The notes: generated by a model from the sequence alone, not told the origin. A DNA stretch of 64,000 bases from an uncultured Clostridia bacterium (GCA_947581635.1 CANPVE010000002.1:124001-188000); one strand, 5' to 3'. Positions 9,638 through 17,864 are shown, counted from the stretch's first letter. Program-made: numbers and translations.

Positions 9638-10139
9638 GGTAATCCTCCTTCAAAATACATTTTATCTCGTTCCTAGCTTCAAAAAGCCTTGATTTCACGG
9701 TTGAGCGAGGAAGCGACACAATTTTGGCGATCTCGCTTTCGGTGTAACCCTGCATATATTTCAACAGGATCAGTTCCCTGTATTTTGGTTTTAATCTGCT
9801 TATTGCATCCTTTAAGGCTTCAATTTCATCATCGTCTGTCGAGTAGGACAGACCCCCAATTTTTTCCACATCGTCTATATCCACATATTGCAATCTAACT
9901 GAGGCTATACGTCTGCACTCGTTTATAAGAATTCTGTCAAACCAGGGTTTGAAATCCCTGCTTGAGTCAAACTTCTCAAGGCTGCGGTATACTCTTATGA
10001 ACGCCTCCTGCACGGCGTCGTCGGCGCTGTCTTTGTCGCCGAGTACGGCCGCAGCCAGGCGCAGCGCGCCTCCCGCATACTTCCTGTAAAGATTCTCGAA
10101 ATCTTCTGTATTTATTTTTTTGTCTGTTCCCAAATTCAT
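9618..10139 (-). CDS. ECF-type RNA polymerase sigma factor
   Basis: The 173-residue sigma-70 family protein has only regions 2 and 4. Region 2 (about 15-85) contains DADDAVQEAFIRVYRSLEK-like sequence (here DSADDAVQEAFIRVY). Region 4 (about 115-165) contains ISRLKPKYRELILLKYMQGYTESEIA, followed by the helix-turn-helix LPRSTVKSRLF. The first four bases (ATGA) overlap the stop of the upstream lipoprotein gene, and the 3' end overlaps the anti-sigma gene. It should direct a small regulon, probably including its own operon, in response to an envelope signal. The operon promoter was not recognised as a sigma-A type, which is compatible with autoregulation but does not prove it. Confidence 0.92.
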   Translation of the reverse strand: MNLGTDKKINTEDFENLYRKYAGGALRLAAAVLGDKDSADDAVQEAFIRVYRSLEKFDSSRDFKPWFDRILINECRRIASVRLQYVDIDDVEKIGGLSYSTDDDEIEALKDAISRLKPKYRELILLKYMQGYTESEIAKIVSLPRSTVKSRLFEARNEIKCILKEDYHDEKQQ

Positions 10140-10765
10140 TTTAAATCAATTGTTTTAACCATGGCGATAAGATAAGGATATATGTTGTTCTTTGTCTGTG
10201 TCGTGTAATTCACACACACTACCAGCGAGTTTTCACCGTGCTTAAAGATATAAATTTCCTTCTCTGAGTTTTCGATAACGCCTTCACCCTCCGGCTGTGA
10301 GGCAATGATCCGCTCGTGCTCAAGGGGGATTTCACTGTTGGCGCCTAATTTTTGCACCTTGGCATATCCTGACAATTCGGCGTCTTTCATTTCTGTTTCC
10401 GCAACGGCCTCAATACTTTGACCGCCGGCATAGATTGAGATACAGTTGTCGTATTTGTCATCGGGCGTCAATCCGATATATGCAATCGTATCAATTCCTT
10501 CTTGTGAAGAAAATTCATAATCTTTTGAAAACTTGAAAATCGTGTAGTCGTAACTGCCCTCAATCTTCTCCGCGTAGTATTCCGACCCGCTGTCATTGGT
10601 ATTGACCTCTATTGCGCTGACTGATTTTTCAGAATTGGGTGCGGACGACGCAGAAACACCTCTGTCCGACTGACACGCCGTTAAAACCATACATGAGGCA
10701 GTAAATATCAGCGCCGTACAAACCGCCTTGACTAATTTGCGTTTAACGGTAGTCTTATCTTTCAT
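10136..10765 (-). CDS. Lipoprotein encoded with the sigma/anti-sigma pair
   Basis: The 209-residue protein has a type II signal peptide with lipobox VLTAC (Cys31), followed by a low-complexity Ser/Asn linker and a soluble domain. It is the first gene of the operon: its stop overlaps the sigma start as ATGA. AAGGAGA lies a little far (about 12 bases) from the ATG. No known domain is recognised; the segment YDYTIFKFSKDYEF and repeated acidic patches give no functional clue. Being co-translated with an ECF sigma and a membrane anti-sigma, it is a candidate co-sensor or main target on the outer face of the membrane. Function is inferred from position only. Confidence 0.72.
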   Translation of the reverse strand: MKDKTTVKRKLVKAVCTALIFTASCMVLTACQSDRGVSASSAPNSEKSVSAIEVNTNDSGSEYYAEKIEGSYDYTIFKFSKDYEFSSQEGIDTIAYIGLTPDDKYDNCISIYAGGQSIEAVAETEMKDAELSGYAKVQKLGANSEIPLEHERIIASQPEGEGVIENSEKEIYIFKHGENSLVVCVNYTTQTKNNIYPYLIAMVKTIDLK

Positions 10766-11047
10766 GGTAACGCATCATCTCCTTTGATAAAGTATTAAAT
10801 ACTGAACTTCAATTAAAAAATACAAAAAAACCGAGCATAAAAGCTTGCGTATATGGATTTAGGGAGAAGATTTTTTTTCGTATTTTTATTTAAGCTCAAT
10901 ATAAAACAACTGCAAGATCTTCCGGAAAATTACTTACACTATATATACCCCGCGAACAGCGGAAAAGTTGGAGATATTTTATTTTTTTTATAATTTTTTA
11001 TAGATTTCACTGTGCGGTGCGGATTTATACAGACTTAGATAAAAACA
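10766..11047. other. AT-rich spacer upstream of the sigma operon
   Basis: No ORF of note. It should contain the sigma operon promoter on the minus strand, but no clear TTGACA/TATAAT pair is present. Confidence 0.5.
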
Positions 11048-11101
11048 AAAAGACACTGATGATATCCAAGACGAAAAGCTCAGATTCAAACAGTGTCTTT
11101 T
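11048..11101. terminator. Terminator after rubrerythrin
   Basis: An 11-bp stem (AAAAGACACTG and complement) with a 32-base loop. T-rich tracts follow on both strands. It ends the minus-strand rubrerythrin transcript. Confidence 0.7.
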
Positions 11102-11201
11102 ATTTTTAACTATGCAAGCGCCGTTCTGCAATTTATGGATATGCGGGCGCCGAATGGGCAAAATTTCTCATACGGCTTTTCGTGTTTCGAAAACCGCAGG
11201 A

Positions 11202-11858
11202 TTAATAATTCTCCGCGTGTACCTCAAAGTAAGACTGGGGATGAGCGCATACGGGACACACATCGGGTGCCTTAGTGCCTACCACTATGTGACCGCAGTT
11301 TCTGCACTCCCAAACCTTTACTTCGCTCTTTTCAAAAACCTGCTGCATCTCGACATTCTTCAGCAGAGCGCGATAACGCTCCTCGTGGTGCTTCTCTATT
11401 GCGCCCACCGCGCGGAACTTTGCCGCAAGCTCATGAAAACCCTCTTCGTCGGCCGTGTTGGCGAATTCCTCATACATATCGGTCCATTCGTAGTTCTCTC
11501 CATCCGCCGCAGCTTCGAGGTTTTCCGCAGTGGAGCCGATGCCGTTCAGTTCCTTGAACCATATCTTTGCGTGTTCCTTCTCGTTGTCCGCAGTCTTTAA
11601 AAACAGCGCGGCTATCTGCTCAAAGCCTTCCTTCTTTGCCTTTGACGCAAAATAAGTATACTTGTTTCTCGCCTGAGACTCGCCTGCGAATGCCGCCTCG
11701 AGATTTTTCTCAGTCTGTGTGCCTTCATAGGGATTTTTCATAGTTGTCTTTACCTCCTCAAGATTATCGCCATTAGCTTTGCATTTTGGGCATACTGCCT
11801 CTGCCGCTGACGGTGCATCAAAGACTTCGCCGCAAATTTTGCACTTAAATGTTGCCAT
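11202..11858 (-). CDS. Rubrerythrin with rubredoxin-like centres at both ends
   Basis: Non-haem diiron peroxidase that reduces hydrogen peroxide in anaerobes. The 218-residue protein has an N-terminal rubredoxin-like site (C6, C9, C23, C26; CKIC...CPKC), a four-helix ferritin-like domain with two ExxH-type motifs (NEKEHAKIW and IEKHHEERY) and a C-terminal rubredoxin domain (CRNCG...CPVC). The ATG at 11858 is preceded by GGGAGGA; the open frame extends six codons upstream without a better site. Most rubrerythrins have only the C-terminal rubredoxin, and reverse rubrerythrins only the N-terminal one, so having both is less usual. It is monocistronic. Electron donor not evident from neighbours. 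Confidence 0.93.
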   Translation of the reverse strand: MATFKCKICGEVFDAPSAAEAVCPKCKANGDNLEEVKTTMKNPYEGTQTEKNLEAAFAGESQARNKYTYFASKAKKEGFEQIAALFLKTADNEKEHAKIWFKELNGIGSTAENLEAAADGENYEWTDMYEEFANTADEEGFHELAAKFRAVGAIEKHHEERYRALLKNVEMQQVFEKSEVKVWECRNCGHIVVGTKAPDVCPVCAHPQSYFEVHAENY

Positions 11859-12179
11859 TTTGGTTCCTCCCTGCATTTTTTATTAATGCCGATGAAATTA
11901 TAAAAATCGACGCCACGCGGCTGACACAGAATAAACAGAATAATTGGCATTGATATGTGAAAATTCAATTTTCCTGCTGAATATCCGCCGTCATTTCCGT
12001 CAATTTTTAATATACAATAATAAAATACAATACGGGCATTGCGCCGCACTATCGTTAAAAGTGCGGGACATGATTAAACGATTCGCTCCTCGTGTATTTT
12101 CATTCAGTTGATGTAGTTTTTCCCGAATACAGTTTTTATTCCGTCTCGGATTCTTTTTGATGTTTCTTGATTAGGCCGG
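11859..12179. other. Spacer upstream of rubrerythrin
   Basis: No ORF or RNA recognised. It should carry the rubrerythrin promoter on the minus strand; I see no convincing consensus and no clear PerR box. Confidence 0.5.
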
Positions 12180-12593
12180 TTAATCAAATCCCCAGGGCAA
12201 ACGAATGCCGCAAACAGTCACCGTAAAATAGTCTTCTGTCTTTTGCTCGTTCGGAACATACATGGTGTCTATTGAAATATTTAGAAACAAACCGTTATCG
12301 TGAATATTAATTGGACGTTTTCCGTTCTTTATGATTCTGCCGACAACTGTATATGCGACCATAAGATATTCTACTTTGCCTGCCGCAGGGTCAAAAAATG
12401 AGCTTATTTCATCCGGTGCGGAGACGTCGATACCCATTCTTGACAAAAAATCCGTGAGCAGCGGCAGTTCCGCTTTTGCCCGTGCGTAATAATTCCTGCA
12501 TTCATCACAGTCACACAGCGAGAGATTCTTGCAGTAATCGACCTCCGCCTCAATGTCCACGTCCAAAACGCAGTCGCCAAGTTCCAGTATCAT
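12180..12593 (-). CDS. Small conserved hypothetical protein with CDCDECRNYY motif
   Basis: The 137-residue soluble protein begins MILELGDCV at an ATG at 12593. The open frame runs further upstream only by reading through tRNA-Pro. The segment YCKNLSLCDCDECRNYYARA has three closely spaced cysteines, a pattern I remember from uncharacterised Firmicutes proteins of similar length. Acidic residues dominate. No enzyme motif is seen. The gene lies directly behind the tRNA-Pro terminator, and its ribosome site (GGGGGC) falls just after the terminator T tract, so expression may depend on readthrough from the tRNA promoter. No function can be given. Confidence 0.65.
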   Translation of the reverse strand: MILELGDCVLDVDIEAEVDYCKNLSLCDCDECRNYYARAKAELPLLTDFLSRMGIDVSAPDEISSFFDPAAGKVEYLMVAYTVVGRIIKNGKRPINIHDNGLFLNISIDTMYVPNEQKTEDYFTVTVCGIRLPWGFD

Positions 12594-12604
12594 CAAGCAG
12601 CCCC

Positions 12605-12655
12605 CAAAAAAACGGACATCAATGTCAATACTTACCGTACCAAGATTGATGTCCG
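12605..12655 (-). terminator. Terminator of tRNA-Pro
   Basis: On the minus strand an 11-bp stem (CGGACATCAAT and complement, with one more G-C possible) is followed by GTTTTTTT. It lies just after the tRNA and before the small Cys-rich gene. Confidence 0.8.
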
Positions 12656-12659
12656 CCTG

Positions 12660-12736
12660 TGGTCGAGGTGACAGGACTCGAACCTGCGGCATCCTGGTCC
12701 CAAACCAGGCACTCTACCAAACTGAGTTACACCTCG
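12660..12736 (-). tRNA. tRNA-Pro (anticodon TGG), CCA encoded
   Basis: The cloverleaf is visible on the minus strand: acceptor CGAGGTG/CACCTCG, D arm with AGTTTGGTA, and anticodon stem CCTGG/CCAGG around the loop TTTGGGA (anticodon TGG). The T arm has GCAGG TTCGAGT CCTGT. The discriminator is A, and CCA is encoded at 12662-12660. Confidence 0.97.
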
Positions 12737-12916
12737 AAGTATTTCTCGATCCACTGTCCGAAACGCATTATATTATAGCACATATGAATTCCCATGTCAA
12801 CTGTGTCGTTCGGGAAATTTTGCAACATCAAGCTGCATAATATTTCATCGGAGCCGCAATAGCTGGGATTTTGCGTCATATGCGGATAAATTCAAAAATA
12901 ATTGGCGTTTTGTGGC

Positions 12917-12945
12917 TTGAAATGCAGCCATACTTAATGTATAAT
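12917..12945 (+). promoter_or_regulatory. Promoter of the DUF951 gene (and possibly prfA)
   Basis: TTGAAA and TATAAT separated by 17 bases. It may serve the whole collinear run starting with DUF951 and prfA. Confidence 0.75.
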
Positions 12946-12988
12946 TGACTGGTAAAAAACAAGAATTTTTGGATTGGAGATGATTTGT

Positions 12989-13177
12989 TTGGACGTCAGA
13001 GTGGGGGACATACTTGAAATGAAGAAGCAGCACCCCTGCGGCTCCAAGCAGTTCGATGTGCTGCGTGTGGGCATGGACTTCAAAATAAAGTGCAGGGGTT
13101 GCGGTCATGAAGTGATGGCGGCGCGAAATAAAATCGAGAAAAATATCAGAAAAGTCATACGTGAGGACGGTCAGTAG
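12989..13177 (+). CDS. DUF951 small protein
   Basis: A very short conserved Firmicutes protein (62 residues from this start), with the diagnostic sequence VGDILEMKKQHPCGS, then VLRVGMDFKIKCRGCGHEVM. The CxxC suggests metal or nucleic acid contact, but the role is unknown. I prefer the TTG start at 12989 because TTGGAG sits 9 bases upstream, and family members begin close to the VGD segment. Starts at 12974 (TTG) or 12980 (ATG) are possible, but the ATG lies right on the ribosome site. It precedes prfA, by about 70 bases, and probably shares its transcript; I recall DUF951 genes near ribosome-associated GTPase or replication genes in other Firmicutes. Confidence 0.85.
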   Translation: MDVRVGDILEMKKQHPCGSKQFDVLRVGMDFKIKCRGCGHEVMAARNKIEKNIRKVIREDGQ

Positions 13178-13247
13178 TCCGGCTTGAGCGCTGCATTATT
13201 ATAATATTCATGCTTAATAGAAATATTGAAAAGGAAGATGGTTAGCC

Positions 13248-14330
13248 ATGTTTGACAAACTTTCTGCCGCCGAGGTGAGATATGAGGAGCTTGGCAGAAA
13301 ATTATGTGACCCCGATATTATAAATGACAACGCGGTATACCGCGACACTATGCGTGAATACAAAAATCTTACGCCGCTTGTCGAGAAATACCGTGAATAC
13401 AAGAAGGCTAAAGAAACCGAGGAAGAATCCAAAATGCTGCTTGAAGAGGGCATAGCCGATAAGGATTTCCGCGAGCTGGTGGAGAGCGAGCTTGATGGCG
13501 CGCGCTGTGCGCTTGAGACGATATCGGAGGATTTGAAGATACTTTTGCTGCCAAAGGACCCCAACGACGACCGCAATGTTGTAATAGAAATTCGCGGCGG
13601 CGCGGGCGGGGAGGAAGCGGCGCTTTTTGCGGGCGTACTTTTCAGAATGTATTCCATGTATGCCGAGCGCAACGGGTGGAAAATTGAAGTTGTGAACGCC
13701 AATGAGACGGAATTGGGCGGCTACAAGGAAATAAGCTTCATAGTAAACGGCGATTCGGCTTATTCCAAGCTTAAATACGAGAGCGGCGTTCACCGTGTGC
13801 AGCGCGTTCCGGAAACCGAGACACAGGGCAGAATACACACTTCCACTGCCACTGTCGCCGTAATGCCCGAGGCGGACGAGGTTGACGTTGAGATAAACCC
13901 CACCGACCTCAAAATCGATACCTTTTGTTCCAGCGGCGCGGGCGGACAGCATGTCAACAAAACCGAGTCGGCAATCAGAATTACTCACCTTCCCACAGGG
14001 ATTGTTGTGGAGTGCCAAGACGAGCGCAGTCAATACAAAAACAAGGACCGTGCAATGAAAATTCTGCGTTCCCGAATTTATGAAGCGGCCATGGAAGAGC
14101 AAAATAGCAAGCTTGCCGCCGAGAGGAAATCTCAGGTGGGTACGGGCGACCGTTCGGAGCGAATTCGCACCTACAATTATCCTCAGGGGCGCGTGACTGA
14201 TCACAGAATAGGCTTAACGCTTTACAAGCTGGACGCCATATTGAACGGCGATTTGGACGAGATATTCGACGCGTTGATAACTTCCGCCAGAGCCGCACAG
14301 CTCGAAGCCTCAATTGACGAAAACGTCTAG
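13248..14330 (+). CDS. prfA: Peptide chain release factor 1
   Basis: Recognises UAA and UAG and triggers peptide release on the ribosome. The 360-residue protein has the coiled N-terminal domain 1, the codon-reading PxT-type motif PET at 188-190 within [18 protein letters not shown], and the universal GGQ at 232-234 ([16 protein letters not shown]). The segment [11 protein letters not shown] distinguishes RF1 from RF2. The ATG has AAGGAAG upstream. The usual partner prmC (the methyltransferase acting on the GGQ glutamine) is not next to it: a flavin split-barrel gene and a Tam-type methyltransferase follow instead. Length and motifs are canonical. Confidence 0.98.
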   Translation: MFDKLSAAEVRYEELGRKLCDPDIINDNAVYRDTMREYKNLTPLVEKYREYKKAKETEEESKMLLEEGIADKDFRELVESELDGARCALETISEDLKILLLPKDPNDDRNVVIEIRGGAGGEEAALFAGVLFRMYSMYAERNGWKIEVVNANETELGGYKEISFIVNGDSAYSKLKYESGVHRVQRVPETETQGRIHTSTATVAVMPEADEVDVEINPTDLKIDTFCSSGAGGQHVNKTESAIRITHLPTGIVVECQDERSQYKNKDRAMKILRSRIYEAAMEEQNSKLAAERKSQVGTGDRSERIRTYNYPQGRVTDHRIGLTLYKLDAILNGDLDEIFDALITSARAAQLEASIDENV

Positions 14331-14349
14331 ATTTTCAGGGGGTGGTGTT

Positions 14350-14805
14350 ATGAACGATTTTGAATCGAAATGTCGTGCTTTGTTCGAGAGTATCGGAGAT
14401 CATAAGACCATGGTGCTGTCGACGTCACTTCATGATAAAGTGACGTCGCGCACGATCAGCGTTGTTTTGATTGACAGAGAGTTTTATTTTCAGACAGACC
14501 TCAGCTTTCGTAAGTACAGACAGATAAGGGAAAATTCCAACGTCGCGCTTTGCACGGACAATATTCAGGTTGAGGGCATATGCGCGGAAATGGGATTCCC
14601 GCATGACTGCCCCGAATTTTGTGGGATTTATAAAAGATACTTCTCGGCGGCTTACGATATGTATTCGGGGTTGGAAAGTGAAAGGCTTTTCGCCGTGAAG
14701 CCGACATATATTCAGAAATGGATTTATGAGGCGGGGGACCCGTTTGTCGAGTCCTTTGATTTTGTAAAGGGCGTATACCAAAAGATTGAACGTTCCAGGA
14801 GTTGA
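14350..14805 (+). CDS. Pyridoxamine 5'-phosphate oxidase-like flavin-binding split-barrel protein
   Basis: The 151-residue protein begins MNDFESKCRALF at an ATG preceded by GGGGGTGG. It has the pattern of the PNPOx-like split barrel: an early strand KTMVLSTS, then TSRTISVVLIDREFYFQTDLSFRK and VALCTDNIQVEG. Such proteins bind FMN, F420 or haem and act in oxidoreduction of small molecules; many clostridial members have no known substrate. The gene lies 19 bases after prfA and 30 bases before the methyltransferase gene, so it is probably co-transcribed. No biosynthetic partner for B6 is nearby, so a true PdxH role is unlikely. Confidence 0.78.
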   Translation: MNDFESKCRALFESIGDHKTMVLSTSLHDKVTSRTISVVLIDREFYFQTDLSFRKYRQIRENSNVALCTDNIQVEGICAEMGFPHDCPEFCGIYKRYFSAAYDMYSGLESERLFAVKPTYIQKWIYEAGDPFVESFDFVKGVYQKIERSRS

Positions 14806-14835
14806 GGTAATTGTAGTGGAAAGGGGGAAATTTTT

Positions 14836-15606
14836 ATGTCGGATTGGGACGCAGCGTTGTACAAAAGGTTTGAACGCGAACGCACTTTGCCAGCAATTAA
14901 CCTTGCCGACGCCATTGTGCGCGAAAGCTGTGAGAAAATAATTGATATAGGTTGCGGAACAGGCAACAGCACTGCAGTTCTTATGAAAAAATTTCCGCAA
15001 GCCGAAGTCACGGGCATTGACAATTCCGAGAATATGCTCTGTGAGGCGCGGAAAAGCTGTACGGGTGCAAAATTTTTGCGCTTGGACGTAAATGAAGAAC
15101 TTGAAACATTGACCGAACGGTTTGATGTGGTTTTCTCAAACGCCTGCATTCAGTGGCTGCCAAATCACAGGCGGCTTCTGGTGAGGTTTATGAATCTGCT
15201 GACCGACGGCGGGGTGCTTGCCGTACAGACGCCCCTACAGGCAAAGCACCCAATGCACAAAATAATCACCGCTGTGGCCAACGGCACCAAGTGGCGGCAT
15301 TATCTCAGCAATATCCGCGTGTTTTACAACCTTACAGCCGAGGAATACTACGATGTGCTGGGCGAGATATCTTCCGACTTTTCCATTTGGGAAACCGTGT
15401 ATATGCACCGTATGCCGTCGCACGAAAGCATTATTGAGTGGTACAGGGGTACGGGTTTGAGGCCGTATTTGAACGCGTTGGACGAAGAAATGTATGCGGA
15501 ATTTGAAAGAGACGTTTTTAGAGAAACTGTTTCGTATTACACGGTTCGCAAAAACGGAGAAATTCTTTTTGAGTTCCCGAGACTGTTTTTCACGGCGGTA
15601 AAATAG
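14836..15606 (+). CDS. tam: Trans-aconitate 2-methyltransferase-like protein
   Basis: A class I SAM-dependent methyltransferase of 256 residues. The SAM motif IDIGCGTGNSTAVL is at 36-49, followed by an acidic residue after beta-2 (TGIDNS). The N terminus SDWDAALYKRF and the C-terminal block MPSHESIIEWYRGTGLRPYL closely resemble E. coli Tam, which methylates trans-aconitate and so removes this aconitase inhibitor. The link is notable here because an aconitase-family enzyme (LeuC) is encoded in the window. Ribosome site GGGGGA precedes the ATG. It follows the split-barrel gene at short distance. Substrate specificity is inferred from similarity. Confidence 0.82.
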   Translation: MSDWDAALYKRFERERTLPAINLADAIVRESCEKIIDIGCGTGNSTAVLMKKFPQAEVTGIDNSENMLCEARKSCTGAKFLRLDVNEELETLTERFDVVFSNACIQWLPNHRRLLVRFMNLLTDGGVLAVQTPLQAKHPMHKIITAVANGTKWRHYLSNIRVFYNLTAEEYYDVLGEISSDFSIWETVYMHRMPSHESIIEWYRGTGLRPYLNALDEEMYAEFERDVFRETVSYYTVRKNGEILFEFPRLFFTAVK

Positions 15607-15651
15607 ACTCAATTATTGTATTATCACAATATACAGGAAGGAGAAATTTTT

Positions 15652-16026
15652 ATGAGAAAAGCTAATAAACTTGTTCTGTTGCTTGCGGCAATCGTGATTG
15701 CCTCTTTTGTGACATCTTGTACGTCGGCAGGCAGCCAAAATTCGGATTTTTACGGTAAATACTCCTATTGCGGCGAGGTTTCCGGCGTTACAAGTACCGT
15801 CGTTCTGAATGAGGACGGCACTTTTGTATTTACGTTTTCCGAAACTAGCAGCTATCTCGGAGCGGGCAAGTACACGGTAAAAGGTGATACAGTCATGTTA
15901 AAAACAGATGACGGCAAGTACCGGTATACATTCAAATTACACGACGGCACACTGATTTTTGACGGGAAAAATTCTTCCGATCAGACGTGGCTGGGCGAAT
16001 TTTCGGACGGCTCGGTGTTTGAATGA
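15652..16026 (+). CDS. Small lipoprotein
   Basis: The 124-residue protein has a type II signal peptide ending VTSC (Cys near residue 23). The mature domain is short and beta-rich, with repeated patterns FYGKYSY, GKYTVKGDTVML and GKYRYTFKLHDGTL that recall lipocalin-like or META-like small lipoprotein domains in Firmicutes. AAGGAG precedes the ATG at 15652, while the frame extends 12 codons upstream without a site. It lies between the methyltransferase and a small membrane protein, possibly in one transcript. The role is unknown; it is probably anchored on the outer face of the membrane. Confidence 0.75.
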   Translation: MRKANKLVLLLAAIVIASFVTSCTSAGSQNSDFYGKYSYCGEVSGVTSTVVLNEDGTFVFTFSETSSYLGAGKYTVKGDTVMLKTDDGKYRYTFKLHDGTLIFDGKNSSDQTWLGEFSDGSVFE

Positions 16027-16087
16027 TTGTAATTTTCAGATGCTTATTTGAATTGCTATAGGCAGACCTTAAGGGAGAAGGATATTT

Positions 16088-16306
16088 ATGGAATTTTTTC
16101 AGAGTGTAATTACGAAAATATTGAGTATGGGTTTGTCAGACCTTATTGCGATGTTTATATTTCTTTTTGTCTTAAAATTGGAGATAAAAATTGTATTGAA
16201 AATCGTGGGAGCGCTCATTGTGCTGGAAGTGGTTTATATGATTTTTTCAAGCATTGATTTTCAGCAAGCCCAGTCGTTATTGTTTTTGGTATTTAACAAC
16301 ATTTAA
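16088..16306 (+). CDS. Small membrane protein
   Basis: The 72-residue protein contains two hydrophobic stretches (about 15-32 and 36-54). A good ribosome site (GGGAGAAGGAT) precedes the ATG, and the gene ends just before the Sua5 gene (spacing about 14 bases). It has no charged or catalytic motif. The good site and fit between neighbours support a real gene. Function not recognised. Confidence 0.6.
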   Translation: MEFFQSVITKILSMGLSDLIAMFIFLFVLKLEIKIVLKIVGALIVLEVVYMIFSSIDFQQAQSLLFLVFNNI

Positions 16307-16320
16307 GGAAGTCAGCTCAG

Positions 16321-17340
16321 ATGAAAACTGTTTTGCTTAAAAACACAGATGAAGATATATCCCGCGCGGGGCAAATCCTGCGCAGCGGCGGGCTTGTCGC
16401 TATTCCCACCGAAACGGTTTACGGATTGGCGGCCAACGCCCTCAACGGGTGTGCCGTTGCAAAGATATTCGAGGCAAAGGGGCGTCCGCAGGACAACCCC
16501 CTCATAGTACATATCTCGGAGCTTTCCCAATGGGAGCGGCTTGTCAGCGGGATTCCTCCGCAGGCAATGGCTCTGGCGGAGGCATACTGGCCCGGACCGC
16601 TTACGATAATCTTGCCAAAAAGCGGCATAATCCCCGATGAGGTTTCGGCGGGACTGGATACCGTCGCGGTGCGATTTCCGTCAATGCGAACCACGCGTAA
16701 GATAATAGACGCGGCGGGTGTACCTTTGGCTGCTCCTTCGGCAAATTTATCCGGCAGCCCCAGTCCCACTTGCGCGCGGCACACTATGGACGATATGTGC
16801 GGCAGGATAGATGCGGTGCTTGATGGAGGCGAATGCAATTTCGGCGTGGAATCCACCGTTATTACGCTGGCGGCGGAGGTTCCGCGATTACTGCGCCCCG
16901 GCGCGGTGACACCCGAAGAACTGCGGGAGGTTCTTGGAGAAATCGAGATTGACGAAGCTGTCATGGGTCGTCTCAAAGATGGAGTCAAAGCAGCCTCGCC
17001 CGGCATGAAGTACAAGCATTACAGTCCAAAAGCAGAGGTGACGATAATTAAGTCCAATTTGGATAAATTCTGTGATTTTGTTGAAAATATGAAAAATGAA
17101 GAGGACACATTCGCCCTGTGCTTTGACGGTGAGGAGAAAAAAATTCGGCTCAAATGCGTCTCGTATGGGTGCGAGGGGGATTCTCTCACCCAATCACATC
17201 GGCTTTTCACCGCCCTGCGCGAGCTGGACGAGCGCGGCGCCAAGACGGTATACGCGCGTTGCCCGTCCGCCGACGGCGTGGGAATGGCAGTCTATAATCG
17301 CCTGTTGAGAGCGGCAGGGTTCAGTGTGATTGAGCTTTAA
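16321..17340 (+). CDS. ywlC: Threonylcarbamoyl-AMP synthase (Sua5/YwlC type)
   Basis: Makes threonylcarbamoyl-AMP from threonine, bicarbonate and ATP, the first step of the t6A37 modification of ANN-decoding tRNAs. The 339-residue protein has the YrdC/TsaC fold in its first ~200 residues (IPTETVYGLAANA, EAKGRPQDNPL, SANLSGSPSPT). An additional C-terminal Sua5 domain of about 120 residues makes it the long Sua5 type, as in B. subtilis YwlC. AAGGAAG precedes the ATG. As in many Firmicutes it lies downstream of prfA, though here other genes intervene. A Kae1-family paralog of the partner TsaD is at 41.2 kb, but it is not the canonical TsaD. Confidence 0.95.
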   Translation: MKTVLLKNTDEDISRAGQILRSGGLVAIPTETVYGLAANALNGCAVAKIFEAKGRPQDNPLIVHISELSQWERLVSGIPPQAMALAEAYWPGPLTIILPKSGIIPDEVSAGLDTVAVRFPSMRTTRKIIDAAGVPLAAPSANLSGSPSPTCARHTMDDMCGRIDAVLDGGECNFGVESTVITLAAEVPRLLRPGAVTPEELREVLGEIEIDEAVMGRLKDGVKAASPGMKYKHYSPKAEVTIIKSNLDKFCDFVENMKNEEDTFALCFDGEEKKIRLKCVSYGCEGDSLTQSHRLFTALRELDERGAKTVYARCPSADGVGMAVYNRLLRAAGFSVIEL

Positions 17341-17362
17341 TTAGAGAATACTGAAAGATTAA

Positions 17363-17396
17363 AACGACTTGATTTAAAAAATCAGGCCGTTTTTTT
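17363..17396 (+). terminator. Terminator after the Sua5 gene
   Basis: A 12-position stem (AACGACTTGATT with AATCAGGCCGTT, one mismatch and one wobble) followed by TTTTTTT. It insulates the prfA-ywlC run from the copper operon. Confidence 0.85.
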
Positions 17397-17408
17397 ATAT
17401 AAAAACAC

Positions 17409-17438
17409 TTGACAATATACCCTACGGGGGTATATAAT
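17409..17438 (+). promoter_or_regulatory. Promoter of the csoR-copA operon
   Basis: TTGACA and TATAAT separated by 18 bases, with the CsoR operator occupying the whole spacer. Confidence 0.85.
17415..17435 (+). promoter_or_regulatory. CsoR operator
   Basis: A palindrome with core TACCCTACGGGGGTA flanked by ATA/TAT. The core matches, from memory, the CsoR site upstream of copZA in B. subtilis. It lies between -35 and -10, so bound apo-CsoR would block polymerase and Cu(I) would relieve it. Confidence 0.85.
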
Positions 17439-17483
17439 TATGTTGCACCGAATAACTGCATTTTTGACAATGGGGGGAGTATC

Positions 17484-17807
17484 TTGGAGGAACAAGAGGA
17501 AAAACAAAAAAATTGCTGCTGCCATGGAAAAAAAACCAAACAGCGCTCTGAGGAAGAGTACAAGAAACTGATAAATCGCCTCAATCGCATTGAGGGTCAG
17601 ATTCGCGGCATCAAGGGTATGGTGGAAAAGAGTGCGTACTGTCCTGATATTCTGATTCAGGTTGCCGCTGCCAACGCCGCGCTCAATGCCTTTACAAAGG
17701 AATTGCTTGCCAATCATATCAAAACCTGTGTTGCAAATGATATTCGTGAGGGCAACGACGAAACAATTGACGAGTTGGTGAGCGTGTTGCAAAAATTGAT
17801 GAAGTAA
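17484..17807 (+). CDS. csoR: Copper-sensing repressor CsoR
   Basis: All-helical Cu(I)-responsive repressor. From the TTG at 17484 (GGGGGGAG upstream) the protein has 107 residues. The copper ligands C53, H78 and C82 have the 25/4 spacing of the CsoR C-H-C site, in SAYCPDI and ANHIKTC; the DNA-binding face includes NRLNRIEGQIRGI. An unusual N-terminal extension carries CCCHGKK (residues 11-17), an additional possible metal site. The frame continues upstream of the TTG only through the promoter region, so the later start is preferred. It is the first gene of csoR-copA and controls itself through the operator at 17415-17435. Related RcnR/FrmR proteins are unlikely given the ligand set. Confidence 0.95.
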   Translation: MEEQEEKQKNCCCHGKKTKQRSEEEYKKLINRLNRIEGQIRGIKGMVEKSAYCPDILIQVAAANAALNAFTKELLANHIKTCVANDIREGNDETIDELVSVLQKLMK

Positions 17808-17864
17808 TTTTTTGTTTGTCTAATTTTTAAAATAAAAAATGAAACGGGGGTCGCTGAAAAAGAT

